Positions 1-11,612 of a stretch of DNA of 64,000 bases are shown here, piece by piece. Position 1 is the first letter of the stretch. Every line of letters starts with the position of its first letter. Both the position numbers and the translations under genes were made by a program. The stretch is from Gonatopus flavifemur (Eukaryota; Arthropoda; Insecta; Hymenoptera; Dryinidae): NCBI GenBank assembly GCA_018340375.1, contig JAFFJZ010000013.1:186001-250000 (forward strand), written 5' to 3'. The notes beneath the pieces were generated by a model. That model saw only the letters and a program-made list of their open reading frames with translations. It did not search any database and was not told the origin of the DNA.

Positions 1-470
1 AATCAAAGATGCGTCCTTGACCTTGAAAAAGGTCGATTCAAGGTCGAATTTTCTTTTCTCCATATATTCAACTCAAACTGTGTAGATCGACGTTTTTTGA
101 TGTGCTGAGTACGAGAATAATAATGGAAGGAATCCTGGATGCAGCCTTGACTTTGAAGAAGGTCGATTCAAGGTCGAATTTTTCTTCTCTGCATATATTC
201 AACTCAAATTGTGTACATCGACGTTCACCGATTTGTCGAGTACGAGAATAATGATGAAAAAGATCCTGGATGCAGCCTTGACCTTGTAAGAGGTCAATTC
301 AAGGTCGAGGTCCTTTTTTTTCTTATATTGAACTCACATTTTGTGTACGTAGTTTCTTTGAAATGCTGAGTACGAGAAAAACTAGGAAAAAAATCCTGAA
401 AGCGTCCTTGACCTTGAAAAACGTAATTCCAAGATCCAATTCATTTATTTATTTCATATTTTGAACTCTC
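1..470 (-). repeat. subterminal ~130-bp tandem array of piggyBac copy A
   Basis: About 3.5 imperfect units are present. Each contains an AAGGTCGATTCAAGGTCGAA segment, an ATATATTCAACTCAAA segment and a TGCTGAGTACGAGAA segment. The array continues past the window start. It corresponds to the larger array at 42230-43150 in copy B. Confidence 0.85.
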
Positions 471-760
471 ACCTCTTACATTTATGTTCTTTGATGTGCT
501 GAGTGAGGAAAAAATTGTGAAAAGTCCTGAAGTATTATTGATTCTACATGAAAACACTGCAAAGTGGAATATTGTTTCCCTCATTTCGACCCAAGACATC
601 TTGAAGTTCGTTGAGGATCTGGGTACGACAAAAACAGTGCAAAATTCGGGAAATATATTTCAGCTGTAGATACAGTTCATCAAGAAACCAAAGCAATTAT
701 ACGACTGTTCGCTCTCAGCATGACCCAGGACCAGCGACGTGGACGGGGCGAAAATTTGAT

Positions 761-1010
761 CCCTTTGGGGTGCTCGTCTTTCGTGAGTCCCCTTGCCTCC
801 CACGTTGGGGTGCTCGATTCACGTGGGTCCCCTTGCCTCTCACGTCGGGGTGCCTCATTACCGTGAGTCCCCTTGCCTCTCACGTCGGGGTGCTTTATTA
901 CCGTGAGTCCCCTTGCCTCTCACGTCGGGGTGCTTCATTACCGTCAGTCTCCTTGCCTCTCACGTCGCGTTGCTTCATCACCGTGAGTCCCCTTGCCCCT
1001 CATGTGATCT
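761..1010 (-). repeat. 40-bp minisatellite (6 units) in piggyBac copy A
   Basis: The GGGGTGC core recurs exactly every 40 bases at about 767, 807, 847, 887 and 927, with a degenerate sixth unit near 967. It lies just beyond the stop codon of the transposase gene. Copy B has 11 units at the same place, so the array length varies between copies. Open frames across it are artefacts of the repeat. Confidence 0.9.
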
Positions 1011-1024
1011 TGAATCAATCAATC

Positions 1025-2594
1025 TCATGGCAATGTCACTTTAGTTTGGTACTCTTCAAAGCATGGCGTTATGCATAGAGGTATATCGCGAATGGAGCAT
1101 ATGTAGTTCGTTCGAGATGTTTTTTTACGCAAATTACACAATTGGCACCTTCGTTTTGTAGTACATTTGGGGAAGTGGCGATCAAGTAATCGAGTGGCAC
1201 AGAGTTCGTTACGGGGAATGTTTTCAGGAGACTCCAGTTTCATTGATCCTAGCTCTAGTTACTTGTAAACGGAATGAAGGAAAAGATGTTTGTTCTTGAT
1301 TTTTCAGTCTGTATAAAGCATGAGCATTACACAGGTATAAATCAATAAGGTGAAAAAAAAGCTTCCTATACCACTTCATTGTTTTTCGCACTGTTTCCGT
1401 TATCGGAAGTGCTCTATCAATATTATCAATGCCGTCCATATTCTTATTGTATTCATGAATACACGTTGGCTTTATAATTTCTTCTTTTGTTTTATAATTT
1501 TTTTTTCCAGTTGCACAGAACTCTGGTTCGTGTACACTTGTAAGCATGCGAACACTTCGTTTGTCTTCCCATTTCATCGCCATCCAAGCATAATTATGAG
1601 CGCCTTGTATTTCACCTGGCTGTAATTTGTTTTCCAGCTCTGGCATTCCCTTTCTATTTGCTTTGACTGTTCGACAAATTCCCGTATCACGATCATGCAG
1701 GAATCCAGCCAAACTAGGGGATGTGTACCAATTGTCTATATATATAACATGACCCTCATGAAAAAAAGGTTGTAAAAAGTGAGCGACAATATCACCGGTA
1801 ACACCTAAACCGAACTTTTGATACTCAGTATCTGATCCGGTGTAAACAATAAAGCCTAGAATGAATCCAGTATCGCAGTCTACCAACTCAAACAACTTGA
1901 TGCCGGCATGATTCCTTTTCAACGGAATACATTGTTTGAACCGAAGCCTACCTTTCCACAATAACAGACTTTCGTCTATACACAGGTTTTTGCCTGGTAT
2001 GAGAGCTGCCGAAAATTTACTTTGTAGGTGGTCTATCACTGGTTTTATTTTCCGTGAAGGATGATTGAGAAATTCTGAATCATCTTCATTATCTTGGAAG
2101 TGTAATTGTCGCAGAATTTGCAAATATCTATCACGATGTATTCTTTCTCGAAAAATCGGAGTATGAAGCAAAGGATCCGTAGACCAATAATCTTTCAAAT
2201 CACCTTTCCGAACATGGCCCATGAGAATTGAGAGACCGAGAAACATTTCAAATTAATCTTTGGTCAAAGAGCACCAGTCTTTCATATGGGAAGATGAACT
2301 TTGAGGATTCTGGGCATGGTAACGATTTGTCTCGTCTACAATCCTTTGAACCAGGGAAGAATCGGAAAAATAATTGGAAAAATCTATTGGCAAATTTTCC
2401 GTTATAAGAGCGTCAGGATTCATTCTGGAGTTCCCTTCGAAATCTCTGATTGATGGGTGAAAATTCGCATCATGAAAAATTTGAGTTCGGTCATAGGTGG
2501 GGTCTTCCAAATTAATGCCTTCAAATTCTTCATTCCCAGGATCTTCTCCTTCTGGTTCGGATTCACCGCTACTCCAAGCCTCTCTGTCAGTCAT
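1025..2594 (-). pseudogene. piggyBac transposase, broken copy
   Basis: The frame starts at 2594 and reads the same acidic N-terminus (MTDREAWSSGESEPE) as the intact 521-residue copy at 40034-41599. An in-frame TAA near 2253 replaces a Glu codon, just before the DDE domain. A small indel near 1235 shifts the frame at the RGLMELESP position of copy B. The middle frame (2246-1224) keeps the catalytic neighbourhoods CIDES, YIDNW and NMDGIDNID. The C-terminal frame (1243-1025) keeps the Cys-rich finger ending PCFEEYQT. The family moves by cut-and-paste at TTAA in the nucleus. With two lesions this copy should make no full transposase, although its ends could be mobilised by copy B. Confidence in the family is high; confidence that it is non-functional is also high. 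Confidence 0.9.
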
Positions 2595-2928
2595 TTTATA
2601 AAACAGCAGCTACTGAATAAATAGGATCTGCACCTGAGAAGGAAGACCGTCAAATGTTCTAATAGGAACTGTTGCTGAAATAACCACAGCCAAATGAGGA
2701 TCCGTTCGAAATATCTTGGAAAAGCCTGCGTGAGGTACTATCGCCGGACCTGTGGAGAGGAACCGCGAAATATCTTAAAGAAGAATGTTGATCAAATAAC
2801 CACCGCCAAATGAGAACGCTCTTGAACTATCCTGAAAAGGACCGTCCAAGTTATGATCACCGTACCTAAGATGAATGAACGCGAAATTTGTATGTTTATA
2901 TGGATATATTTATATTTATATATGTATA

Positions 2929-3476
2929 TGTACCCAAGATGTCAAACGAACACAGAGTGGGTCATTTACTTCAAACACTGATTTTCTCAGGAACCCCTTC
3001 TTTGCCATTAGGCACACCCGGTTCAAGGATGAATCCGCAGGGTACCCAAAGTATAATGTAGAAACAAAAACACAAGTTCCAGCGCCGCCTACAACTTGGT
3101 CGGGAACTAAAGCTCACACACACAACGATACCACATACACGTTTACACTCACACTAAAGGCGCTATTAGTATGAGGGTAAACGTATATGTAGTATCGTTG
3201 TGTGTGTGGGCTTTAGTTCCCGACCAGGTTGTAGGCGGCGCTGGAACTCATGTTTTTGGTTCTACATTATACCTTGGGTACCCTGTGAATCCGGTCTACA
3301 GATGTGATCGAATAGTGGGTAACGCTCCTCAGCTGCATAACCTACCATTTGAGGTTTTCATAGCCGTGCTCCGATTACCTTCCATGCTTTACTGGGTCTG
3401 TCACATTGGATTCCTAAGAAGTTCAGTGTGTGAAGTAAATTACCCATCCCGTGTTCGTTTGACATCTTGAGTACGT
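2929..3476. repeat. large imperfect hairpin inside piggyBac copy A
   Basis: The two halves are inverted repeats around about 3170. The outer arms share CAAGATGTCAAACGAACAC (about 2937 and, inverted, about 3468). The inner arms share GTACCCAAAGTATAATGT and CCAGCGCCGCCTACAACTTG with their complements near 3280 and 3230. No transposase frame is present. The same block occurs at about 39155-39705 in copy B, so it was part of the element before the copies separated. It probably began as a foldback or MITE insertion. Confidence 0.8.
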
Positions 3477-3483
3477 ATGCATA

Positions 3484-4028
3484 TGTCCCAGAACACATGT
3501 CCGACCTTTTGAGAGCATATTCTGCAACCAAAATGCAATTTTTTCCCGTTTGAAAAAAAATTTTTGGAGGCTCCGTTCTTGAAATAGCATTTTTAGATTT
3601 TTTTAAAAATCCAAATAACTCAGAAGCATCGTATGTTACATACTTCAGTCTAATACCTTTCGCCAAGTTGGAAAACGGCGGATTGAACTATTATATCTCT
3701 ATTTGTTCCGGAGCTACAGCGATTTGAAGTCGCTGAATTCTGATTTGCTGGAAGCTCAAAAATTTCAAATCACTGTAGCTCCAGAACGAATAGGGATATA
3801 ATAGTTTAATTTTTTTTTTAGAGATCCGCCGTTTTCCAACTCAGCAAATTGTAACAGACTAAAGTATGTAGTATACGATGATTCTGAGTTATTAGGATTT
3901 CTGGAAAAATTTAAAAATGCTCATATCTCAAGAATGAAGCCTCCAAAAATTTCTCTCCAAACGGGAAAAAATTGCATTTCGGTTGCAGAATATGCTCTCA
4001 AAAGGTCAGATATGTGTTCTGGGACACC

Positions 4029-4031
<3 letters not shown>
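3484..4031. mobile_element. hairpin MITE with mariner-type ends
   Basis: It begins TGTCCCAGAACACATGTC, ends in the complement GTTCTGGGACACCCTG, and is followed by TA within a TATA tract. The two arms pair over most of their length around about 3750, the GATTTGAAGTCGCTGAATTC segment. It has no coding capacity. The copy B version is at 38581-39145. CAGGG-type ends at TA suggest mobilisation by a Tc1/mariner-family enzyme; this is inference. Confidence 0.7.
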
Positions 4032-4062
<31 letters not shown>

Positions 4063-4179
4063 ACATACATATATACGAATTTCGCGTTCATTCATCTAAC
4101 GTACGGTGATCATCTCTTGGACGGTCCTTTTCAGAATAGTCAAAATATGAAAGAAATAAGTTAATTGGATCTTGGACTT

Positions 4180-4660
4180 ACCTCTTCCAAAGTGAAGGAC
4201 GCATCCAGAATTTTTTCCCACCATTTTTCTCGTACTCAGCACATCGAAAAACGTAGGTATACACAGTTTGAGTGCGGAAAATAGAGAAAAGAAAATTCAA
4301 CCTCGAATCGACCTTTTTCAAGGTCAAAGACGAATCCAGAATTTTCTTTCACTATTTTTTTCGTACTCAGCACATCAAAGGACGGAGATCTACACAGTTT
4401 GAGTTCAATATATGGAGAGCAAAAAATTTGACCTTGAAATAACCTTTGTCAAGGTCCAGGACGCATTCAGGATTTTTCTCACCATTTTTTTCGTACTCAG
4501 CACATGAAAAAACGTAGATATACACAGTTTGAGTTCAATATATGGAGAAAAACAAATTCGACCTTGAATCGACCTTGAATCGACTTTTTTCAAGGTCAAG
4601 GACGCATCCTGGATTTTTTTCATTATTTTTTTTGTTCTCAGCACAAAAATTCACCTTTGA
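4180..4660 (-). repeat. second subterminal 130-bp array of piggyBac copy A
   Basis: Roughly four units of the same 130-bp repeat as at 1-470, in the opposite orientation, next to the terminal repeat. Together the two arrays form very long imperfect subterminal inverted repeats. It is equivalent to 37985-38460 in copy B. Confidence 0.85.
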
Positions 4661-4683
4661 AAAACACTCAAAATCCTCTTTCC

Positions 4684-4727
4684 CCGGGTGGTCCCTTTTG
4701 GGACCAGTCCCGTCCTCTAAAGGTTAA
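4684..4727 (-). repeat. piggyBac copy A terminal repeat and TTAA target
   Basis: It reads GGTCCCTTTTGGGACC, a perfect palindrome, then CCCGTCCTCTAAAGG (the inverted form of the copy B left end) and TTAA at 4724-4727. Confidence 0.85.
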
Positions 4728-5302
4728 TCGAAACCCCTCCTTCATTATTGCTTCCAACAATTATGACACGTGAGTAATATGTTCCTCAGAAGATTTTGAA
4801 AATACTAAAATGTCATCTATATAATTTACTGTGAAATCAGATAATTCATGTTTTCTTATTATATTACTTAAGATCCCTTGGAAAATAGCTGGAGCTGTTT
4901 TCAATCTGAATGGTAAGCAAGTCCATTGGAAGTGTCCTTCTTGCGTTATGAAGCCTGTTTCCCTCCTCCTCCAATTCGTAGAGGGATGGACCAAAATGCT
5001 GAATTCATGTCTAATTGTGAAAAATATTTGCAATTTCTCGTCTTGACAACCAAATCTTCCATTAATGGAAATGGTTGTGACTGAGGATTTATTATTCTGT
5101 TCAAATCTCTGAAATCTATACATAATCTTGATTTTTTATTTTCATCTTTATCATACGCTAACGTTACAGGGGCGGCAAAAGGGCTATAAGATTCTTTAAT
5201 AAGATTTCTTCTTGATACTTCTGTTATCTGTTTTTCTATTTCTTTTTTGTCAACCATTGTGCATCCATACGGCCTCTTGCTGCAATATTTATCTATTATC
5301 AA
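4728..5302 (-). pseudogene. pol: gypsy reverse transcriptase fragment
   Basis: The upstream frame (5302-4946) contains SPFAAPVTLAYDKD and RLCIDFRDLNRI, the RT N-terminal motifs, followed by YFSQLDMNSAFWSIPL with the first catalytic Asp. After a frameshift near 5000 the next frame (to 4761) contains GHFQWTCLPFRLKTAPAIFQ and YIDDILVFSKS, the YxDD catalytic box. A stop near 4760 is followed by the thumb-like LLEAIMKEGFR segment, which runs into the TTAA used by piggyBac copy A. In the family this enzyme makes cDNA in cytoplasmic particles. Here it has at least one frameshift and one stop and is cut by the insertion. The assignment to Ty3/gypsy is by motif order and spacing. Confidence 0.85.
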
Positions 5303-5844
5303 ATCTATTCTAGCTTCATAATCTTTTACTGTGCCAATATCATATTGTCTTCTGCAAATATGTTTTTATACTTACCTATTCAATCTATTATTATTTTTTC
5401 TTCATCATCATTCAAATGATTCATCAAAACATTGAATGTATCTACTGTAATGTGTTCACTAAAGTTTATTGATACTCTTCTATAATTTCATTAGATTCGG
5501 AACTTTTCTGCTCTACCTCTAATCTTTCATTTTGTATCTATTAAAATGTTCTCATACAGTCTGATCCCATTAGAGAGTCATATTGAAAATTTTCATTATT
5601 AATTATGAACACATTTACATAGTCTTCAACGTCTAATATTTTCAATTCTAATTTTATCATTCCATCTGTGTGGTAGACACCATTATTTGTTCTTAAGTTA
5701 GTTTTGTGTACGTTTTTTTTGTTTTTTACTCAAGACGTACTAATTTTGAGTTGAATAACGAGATATTTGATCCCGGATCATAAATAGCATTTACGTCTAA
5801 AGTATCATTCGATTTAACTTTGAGTTCAATTAATGGTGGAAAAA
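5303..5844 (-). pseudogene. pol: gypsy aspartic protease remnant
   Basis: Translating the minus strand around 5760-5830 gives AIYDPGSNISLFNSKL, in the place and form of a retroviral-type protease active site (D-S/T-G in the family; D-P-G-S here). About 170 bases further on a LMGSD-like segment occupies the place of the second protease motif. No long frame survives. It lies between gag and RT, as expected for this element. The altered active-site residue would be unusual if functional. Confidence 0.55.
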
Positions 5845-6927
5845 TTAGTTTCTCGGATCATCGTTACTCAAATCTACTCCCAGAGTTAAATTATTTACGT
5901 GCTGTAGTTCATTTCCTTTATTCTCTTGCTCTTTGAACCAGCATCCAGCGTCAGAATGGTAACGTGTTGCTTTTCTTTTATCTTTGCATATTTTACAAGG
6001 TGATTCATCACTTTTCGTTGGATTAATATTTGGCTCACCTTTTTTTATTTCTTTCTTGGTTGGCAAGTGTTCTAATTTACCTCTTTTATTATGAAGGTCT
6101 TCAGTCTTCTTTAACTTATCTCTATCTATTCTGTCAGCTACATAGTTAGGCAGTCCTGTGGCTGTAAGGTCTATCAATGTTCCTTCATCAATAGATTTTC
6201 TTATTTGTAACAGAAGTTTTTCCTTTTTTATTGAGTATTCTAGTAAAGGGCCTGTTTGATATCTGAATGCCATTGCATATCTTATTGGCGACCAACCTTT
6301 ACTAGCGGATGTAGAACAAAAATTTTCTTTCCAGGCTTGCCGGTCTGTTTGAATTTCTGAGTTTAACAAGTGTGCAACTGTACCAATCTGCAGCACTTTT
6401 TTCCATTACTGATTTTGAAATTCCTATTCTTTCATCGGTCCTTGTCACCTTAAAACGTTTACATTATTTTTTAAACTCAGCCCATCAAATTTTCCAATTG
6501 TAAATTTATTTGCTATTTTTCCTACATCTGTCTCTTCGGATTTTTCCTTATTCTTTTCAAGTAGCTGCTCTAACAATCGAATCAAGGGTTGTTCTGTTAC
6601 GCTAGTGGATACATCTTCATTATCTTCATTCCCACTTATCTCTCTCAAGTATCCGTTTTGAAATTGCATATTATCATTACTATCAAAGTGAGCCTTTTCT
6701 GATTGATCTGTCAATTCAATCCAAACTGTTCTGACTTAATCTGTTTTCAAATTTGTTTCCCTTATGGTGTTATATACCGATGTTGTTATCAGCTCCTCGT
6801 GGTGCAACGCATTGTAGCATTTGTGTGGAATTCTGTATGTATGATCATCTTGTGTAGTTATTCTAGTTACACATAATACATTTGATTTCCCATCTTCAGC
6901 AGCAAGCATCGTGAATGTAAACTGCAA
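5845..6927 (-). pseudogene. gag: gypsy gag remnant
   Basis: Three broken frames (6927-6736, 6714-6445, 6396-5845) run upstream of the protease. The middle frame ends in the FTIGKFDGLS-type segment common at the start of capsid-like gag domains. The third carries AWKENFCSTSASKG, a region ending in TGLPNYVADRI, and then a single Cys/His cluster (CKICKDKRKATRYHSDAGCW), probably a degenerate zinc knuckle. In this family Gag packages the element RNA. At least two breaks are present. The start at 6927 is only the first Met available. Confidence 0.6.
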
Positions 6928-7839
6928 TCACTCCATCTTGTGTGTAACAAGAATGTTGTTTTGAAATATGATAATATTCCTCAGGTGATGAAATAACTAG
7001 AATTGTTTCACTGTAAATAACAAAGATTATCCATTAACAATTATGTTCGCAAATCATTAGATAACATTTTTGTAAAATTTTATTCTATCCTTATAAACCT
7101 CATGGCTTGCTGGAAAATCAAAAATTCTTCTTCTAAATAATTCATTATATTTCATGACTCCCATAATTCAACATACCGCTCTAGTGTCGGGTGAAATTTC
7201 TTATCTGATAATCCCATTCCAAGGACAGCCTTGACAGGCATTCATCTTCGATGAGATCATGGAGCGGTATTGAAATTCCGTTCATTACTCATGTTCGATG
7301 ATGTCATCGAAGGGCTTGCCGTTGCTAACCAAACTTCTGTTGATCAGTTCGTTTGTGATCATTAGCGGCTCAATCTCACCGTTGTAAGCTCGTCGTCCAC
7401 GATGAGTGACAAACCATTTAGTAGTTACCACCGTGTTAGATCTTGTTGAGTCATTGTGACTTCAAATAGTAAAATTAACCGTGGCTGGTTCGCCAGTACA
7501 ATCTTGTGTATCTTGTGCATATAGTTTTGAACTATTTGTCACGTGAGTGAAAGTTGATAGATTGAATTTTATTGTGAAACTTCAATTAGTGTCTGTGCAC
7601 TCATTTATTTGTCACCTACCGAACGAGTTTGAAATATTGTTCGTGTGTACTTCCGTTGCCGTCGGACTGCGACTGTGATTATAAGTACATTATTTTAGCA
7701 ACCAAATTGTGAAGAACGAATCGATTGTTTTGTTTGATCGTTTCTCGACTGTGTTTATTCATCGAATCTGTGTTTCGTGAATACATGGGTGTCGATTACG
7801 TTTCAGAAACCCTCGAATACCTTGTTAATTGCAGTGTGG
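6928..7839. other. non-coding, probable leader/LTR of the minus-strand gypsy
   Basis: No gene is seen. By position this is the 5' side of the minus-strand gypsy, so leader and 5' LTR are expected, but no second LTR is available to define the ends. Between about 7160 and 7330 there is a weak inverted pair (ATACCGCTC... and GAGCGGTAT). Confidence 0.4.
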
Positions 7840-10352
7840 TGTAACGTCCCGCCATGGAAAATTTTCGAAATTTTATCATGACGATCGTTTTCTCACATGA
7901 AATACAAATTTCCCCATAAAGGAATTATAATTATCATTCTATAAATTTTTCCATGAAGATTTAGTATTCATTAGAAAACTATTATTCGATATTCCCTATG
8001 ATTATTTCTCACTATTGTGTGATGTGTCAACCAGAAACCTCATCTATTGTGTTTATTCGTAATTGTTTCTACATTTTCAACGAAGGAGAAGAATCCAGAA
8101 AGCTATAGAATATAATAATAATTTTAGGAAAGGCAATTTAACTTCGTGTTCGCTTCCTCGATCCTTACTCCTTAAACATTATTTCATATAGTTAAAATAT
8201 TAAGCTTCCTAAGAACGAACAAAAATCACCAAAGTGAACCACGATTGCAACCTCAGCAATCTTACATCCGGTCACATCCGATTACGAGATTCACGACTAC
8301 GAAATTCCGTAGCCACCTTGATTTCTTCTCGATCTTTCTCTTCTGCATTCTTTCATCAATTTATTTTCATTTACTGAAACATAGTTTCTCAAAAAAAAAT
8401 ACCATTAGACCATAAACACCTTTTCAATTGTAAACATTTTTGACTAAACACAATTCAATTATTATTTTCCTTTAGACGGCTTTAAACGATTCATACAATC
8501 TTTAAAATTACACGTCGACTTTGAAAATCGCTGATGATGCTTCGAGAAGAGTCCAAAGTGCGGTATGCACCTTTGTTCCCTTCCTTTTCTAATACCTCTC
8601 TTCCTTCTCGCACACACTACGGAATTGTTGAGCATAACAACCGTGGAACTTTGCTGAATACGGCTAAAAACGCAATCACGCGATTCCCCACTCCCATAAT
8701 TGAGAAATCTGCACTCTTGTAAATAGAGCATGCATAATGAAAACACCAGAGTACATTTTCGGGATTCATCGGGGACACGTCTTGTACAAGAGATCGTGTA
8801 ATTCGCGGCCTTACCAATCAAAGTTGCAAACTAGTCTTTGGGTACCGTGACACCGTCTCACAAGTTCCACGTGCCGGTACATTCTTCTCTAACAAATTCC
8901 ACCTTGTCAGAAGAACCGACTATTAACGCTCTCATTTCATTCAATTTATTTTCGCACTCGAAGATTGATCTTTGAGTTAGATTGAATAAGAAATATCGTA
9001 GTGTGAATTCAGTGCACGAACCACCATCCAAGACGAGGGACCTAGGCTCCGAATTTTGGCTCCATTTGTTCCTCATTAACGTCCAACCATTCACACTGCT
9101 CCCTTCAGGACCAGCTCCAGCGGGATCGCCAACGGTTTTCAATAGACAACAAAGAGTAAGAAAGAAAACTGTATTACACAAGCACACACACGTTTTTCCA
9201 CACTCACATAACTCCAAGTATCAATGTAATTTTATTCTGAATTTAAATAGAGAAATATATTTGTCACTTACCTTACTTGATGATCTTCTCTTTTACTATC
9301 TCCAAACTGCACATCTTCTTTTCATGCCAATTTTTATTCGCAATTCCTGAGTATTTACACTGGAGTTTTCTTTGAGAATACGACTACGGTTGCCGCCCTA
9401 GGTCTCTTTACAACCTTCGGCGAACTTAGAATTTGAACAAACCCACATAAGCGACTCGACCTAGCCGCTCAGGTCGTGTCGATAAATAAATAAATTTGCT
9501 ATAGAGTGAAACCCTGTTTCACTACGTAACAATTGTTTTGTGATGACTGCTTAACCCATGTGATAATCATTTTTTATACATTTTCGATGGAATTATGGAA
9601 TTTATTCAATTAATTCTTATATACACATGTGAGATATATATATACATATAAGAGTGATAAATCTTTGAATTCTGTATGATGAGTGGGTATGGAAAATGAC
9701 TAACATTGTTTAAACGATAACATCATCATGTAAAGTCAGAATGTCTGACAATGGTTGACCTTAACCACTTGGAATTGTTTAAACAATGAGTAGTGAACAT
9801 TGGCGATTATCGACCAAGGGAATAACTATTGAATGATGGATTGAATGAATCATTTACACTCGACATTGATTGAACAAATAATCCTTCTCGACTCAAAATA
9901 ATGTCTGACAATTGTTCGAACATTGGATCATACTACTGAAATGTTTAAACAAATGTTACCTGACTTTAGAATCACTTCAATAGATAATTCAGATCGAAGG
10001 GATTGGTCAATTACTCAAATGGAATACTATGTTATATAAATTATTTGCACAATCAATATTAACTATATAACGATATGTCGAATGTATGATTATTGTTATG
10101 TAACATTCGTAAAATAACTTGATTTCATTGATTCATACCATTTGAATAATTGATTCATACCGTTGAATTATATAATGGAGCCTAATAAGTAATAGAATAA
10201 GATTGTATTAATTATATGAACGAATAATGACATGTAACGAATGATAATTATTTATTCGCAATACATTATGTGAAACAGAGAATGAATGGAACTCTCAATG
10301 AATGGAATAAGTGTGACTGACACGCGCCACACCTGTTTGGATACTATGTATA
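7840..10352 (+). repeat. long gypsy LTR, forward, 3' truncated
   Basis: It begins TGTAACGTCCCGCCATGG and matches the 3' LTR at 52999 through U3 up to the ACACGCGCCACACCTG segment near 10320. There it is cut by a hairpin element. A solo LTR of another family splits it at 8018-9531; the pieces 7840-8017 and 9532-10352 join cleanly once that insertion is removed. U3 holds several near-palindromic ATTGTTTAAACAAT motifs (about 9703, 9774, 9909, 9944). Confidence 0.85.
8018..9531. mobile_element. solo LTR-like insertion with ATTG target duplication
   Basis: This 1514-bp block starts TGTGATGTGTC and ends ACTACGTAACA. It is flanked by ATTG at 8014-8017 and 9532-9535, and the flanks together rebuild the host LTR sequence seen at about 53180. 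TG...CA ends and a 4-bp duplication indicate an LTR. If the minus strand is sense it begins TGTTACGTAG, resembling the solo LTR at 48110. Short open frames inside are not recognisable proteins. A TTGGCGATCCCGCTGG segment on the minus strand near 9130 looks like a primer-binding site but lies internally; its meaning is unclear. Confidence 0.75.
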
Positions 10353-11415
10353 CAGGGTGTCCCATTTTAATCTTTAAATGCAAATATCTCAAAAACATGC
10401 ATCTTAAACCAAAAGTGCTCTACACCAAAGTTGTTATACAAAGAGGGGGCCACAAAACTACACTGTCAGTTTCTTCATAGATGGCGTTATGATCAATTAA
10501 AATGGGGTCAACATCATGTTTCAAACGGGAACCCCCACTTTTTATTGCATATCTTGATTCTACGTAACAAACTTCTGTTCGAAACGTTTTTCTGAATTTT
10601 TGAAGATGGCGCCACAATCGATGTGAAATAAAGTCTATGGAACAATATGCGAATGTCTTGTGGAATGCATCCAAGAGCCGAAATATCTCATTCGAATATT
10701 GTTGTTGAAAGAGGGGACGACACAATGGCGATATCAGTTCCATAGTAGAAGGCGTTGTGGTCGTTGAAAATGAGGTCAACTTCAATTTTTCAAATGGAAA
10801 CTCCTACTCTTTATCGCATATCATGATTCTACGCGAAAAAATGAGGAATTTTTGTTTGAATCATTTTTCCTAAATTCTTGAAGATGGAAACGGTGGAAAG
10901 TGAGGTTGATGAGAAAGTTCTACTGCATTATGTGTGAAGCAACGCTCAACAAACAAATCAAAACAATGATTTCAGAGAAGGAATCGAACACAAAACACAA
11001 CAAATGTCATGTCCAAAACATTGTCAATGACTTCAATTCAATGTCACTCTTCTAATGCAGTAGAACTATTTCATCAACCTCATATTCCACTGTTTGGACT
11101 TCAAGAATTTAGGGAAACTGTTCCAAAAAAAACTCCCTCATTTTTTCGCGTAGAATCATGATATGCGATGAGAAGTAGGAGTATGAAGGAGGAAATTGAA
11201 GTTGACCTCATTTCACCGACCACAGCGCCTTCTACCATGGAACTGATATCGCCATTGTGTCGTCCCCTCTTTTAACAACAACATTCGGATGAGATATTTT
11301 GGCTCTTGGATGCATTCCTCAAGATATCCGCATATTGTTTCATAGACTGTATTTTTCATCGATTGTGGCGCCATCTTCAAAAATTCAGAAAAACGTTTCA
11401 AGCAAAAGTTACTCA
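10353..11415. repeat. foldback element (long inverted repeat)
   Basis: It starts CAGGGTGTCCCATTTT after TA. The segment of about 10565-10938 is the inverted partner of about 11051-11415. Shared landmarks are GATGGCGCCACAATCGATG / CATCGATTGTGGCGCCATC and GGGGACGACACAATGGCGAT / ATCGCCATTGTGTCGTCCCC. The left arm also contains an older tandem duplication (the GGCGTTATGATC and GGCGTTGTGGTC blocks). The right outer end is missing, so the element is truncated. No transposase is present. Confidence 0.75.
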
Positions 11416-11496
11416 GTTTCCTCTCTCTCTTGCACTCGTTGATGCATTCGTTCATTCGTGTCCATACTTGTTATCGTCCCCCCAAGGGTTCGCACC
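11414..11496 (-). repeat. 83-bp segment repeated inverted at 56361-56443
   Basis: CAGTTTCCTCTCTCTC to GGGTTCGCACC is the near-exact reverse complement of 56361-56443. It is not part of the LTR or hairpin. Origin unknown. Confidence 0.7.
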
Positions 11497-11612
11497 AAGG
11501 GTGAAAAGGAATTATAATAAACGGATTATATTGAGTAAAATGATCACAGTAATTACCTCAGATACACTTACGAATTGACGGCTCCGAGGATGCCTTTGAA
11601 AATCACGATAAT

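Larger units (their letters stand above)
1..4723 (-). mobile_element. piggyBac-like element, copy A (decayed, cut by window edge)
   Basis: This is a reverse-oriented relative of the complete element at 37910-43346. It has the same order of parts: 130-bp repeat array, 40-bp minisatellite, transposase, two hairpins, second array and terminal repeat. Its 4723 end reads CCTCTAAAGG and is followed by TTAA (4724-4727), the target that piggyBac transposases use. The other end lies beyond position 1. The transposase is broken. The flanking sequence from 4728 is the reverse transcriptase of a minus-strand gypsy element, so copy A is inserted in that retrotransposon. Confidence 0.85.
4724..7839 (-). 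mobile_element. Ty3/gypsy retrotransposon remnant on the minus strand
   Basis: Reading from high to low coordinates there are gag-like frames (6927-5845), a protease-like motif (about 5800) and reverse transcriptase (5302-4728). The RT is then interrupted by piggyBac copy A at TTAA. RNase H and integrase would lie on the far side of copy A, outside the window. The sequence is clearly different from the long-LTR gypsy family in the rest of the window. Frames are broken throughout. Confidence 0.75.

Noticed and set aside
611..1078. 155-codon frame and its opposite (680-883) over the minisatellite
   Set aside because: Open only because the 40-bp repeat lacks stops in those phases over few units; no protein similarity; 3' flank of the piggyBac transposase. 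The same applies to 41878-42213.
8462..9350. Several 60-122 codon frames inside the 8018-9531 block
   Set aside because: They overlap on both strands, lack recognisable domains and lie within a solo LTR-like insertion.
10353..11415. Palindrome as a replication origin or attachment site
   Set aside because: The inverted arms with CAGGGTGTCCC at the left end fit a foldback or MITE element, as elsewhere in the window.
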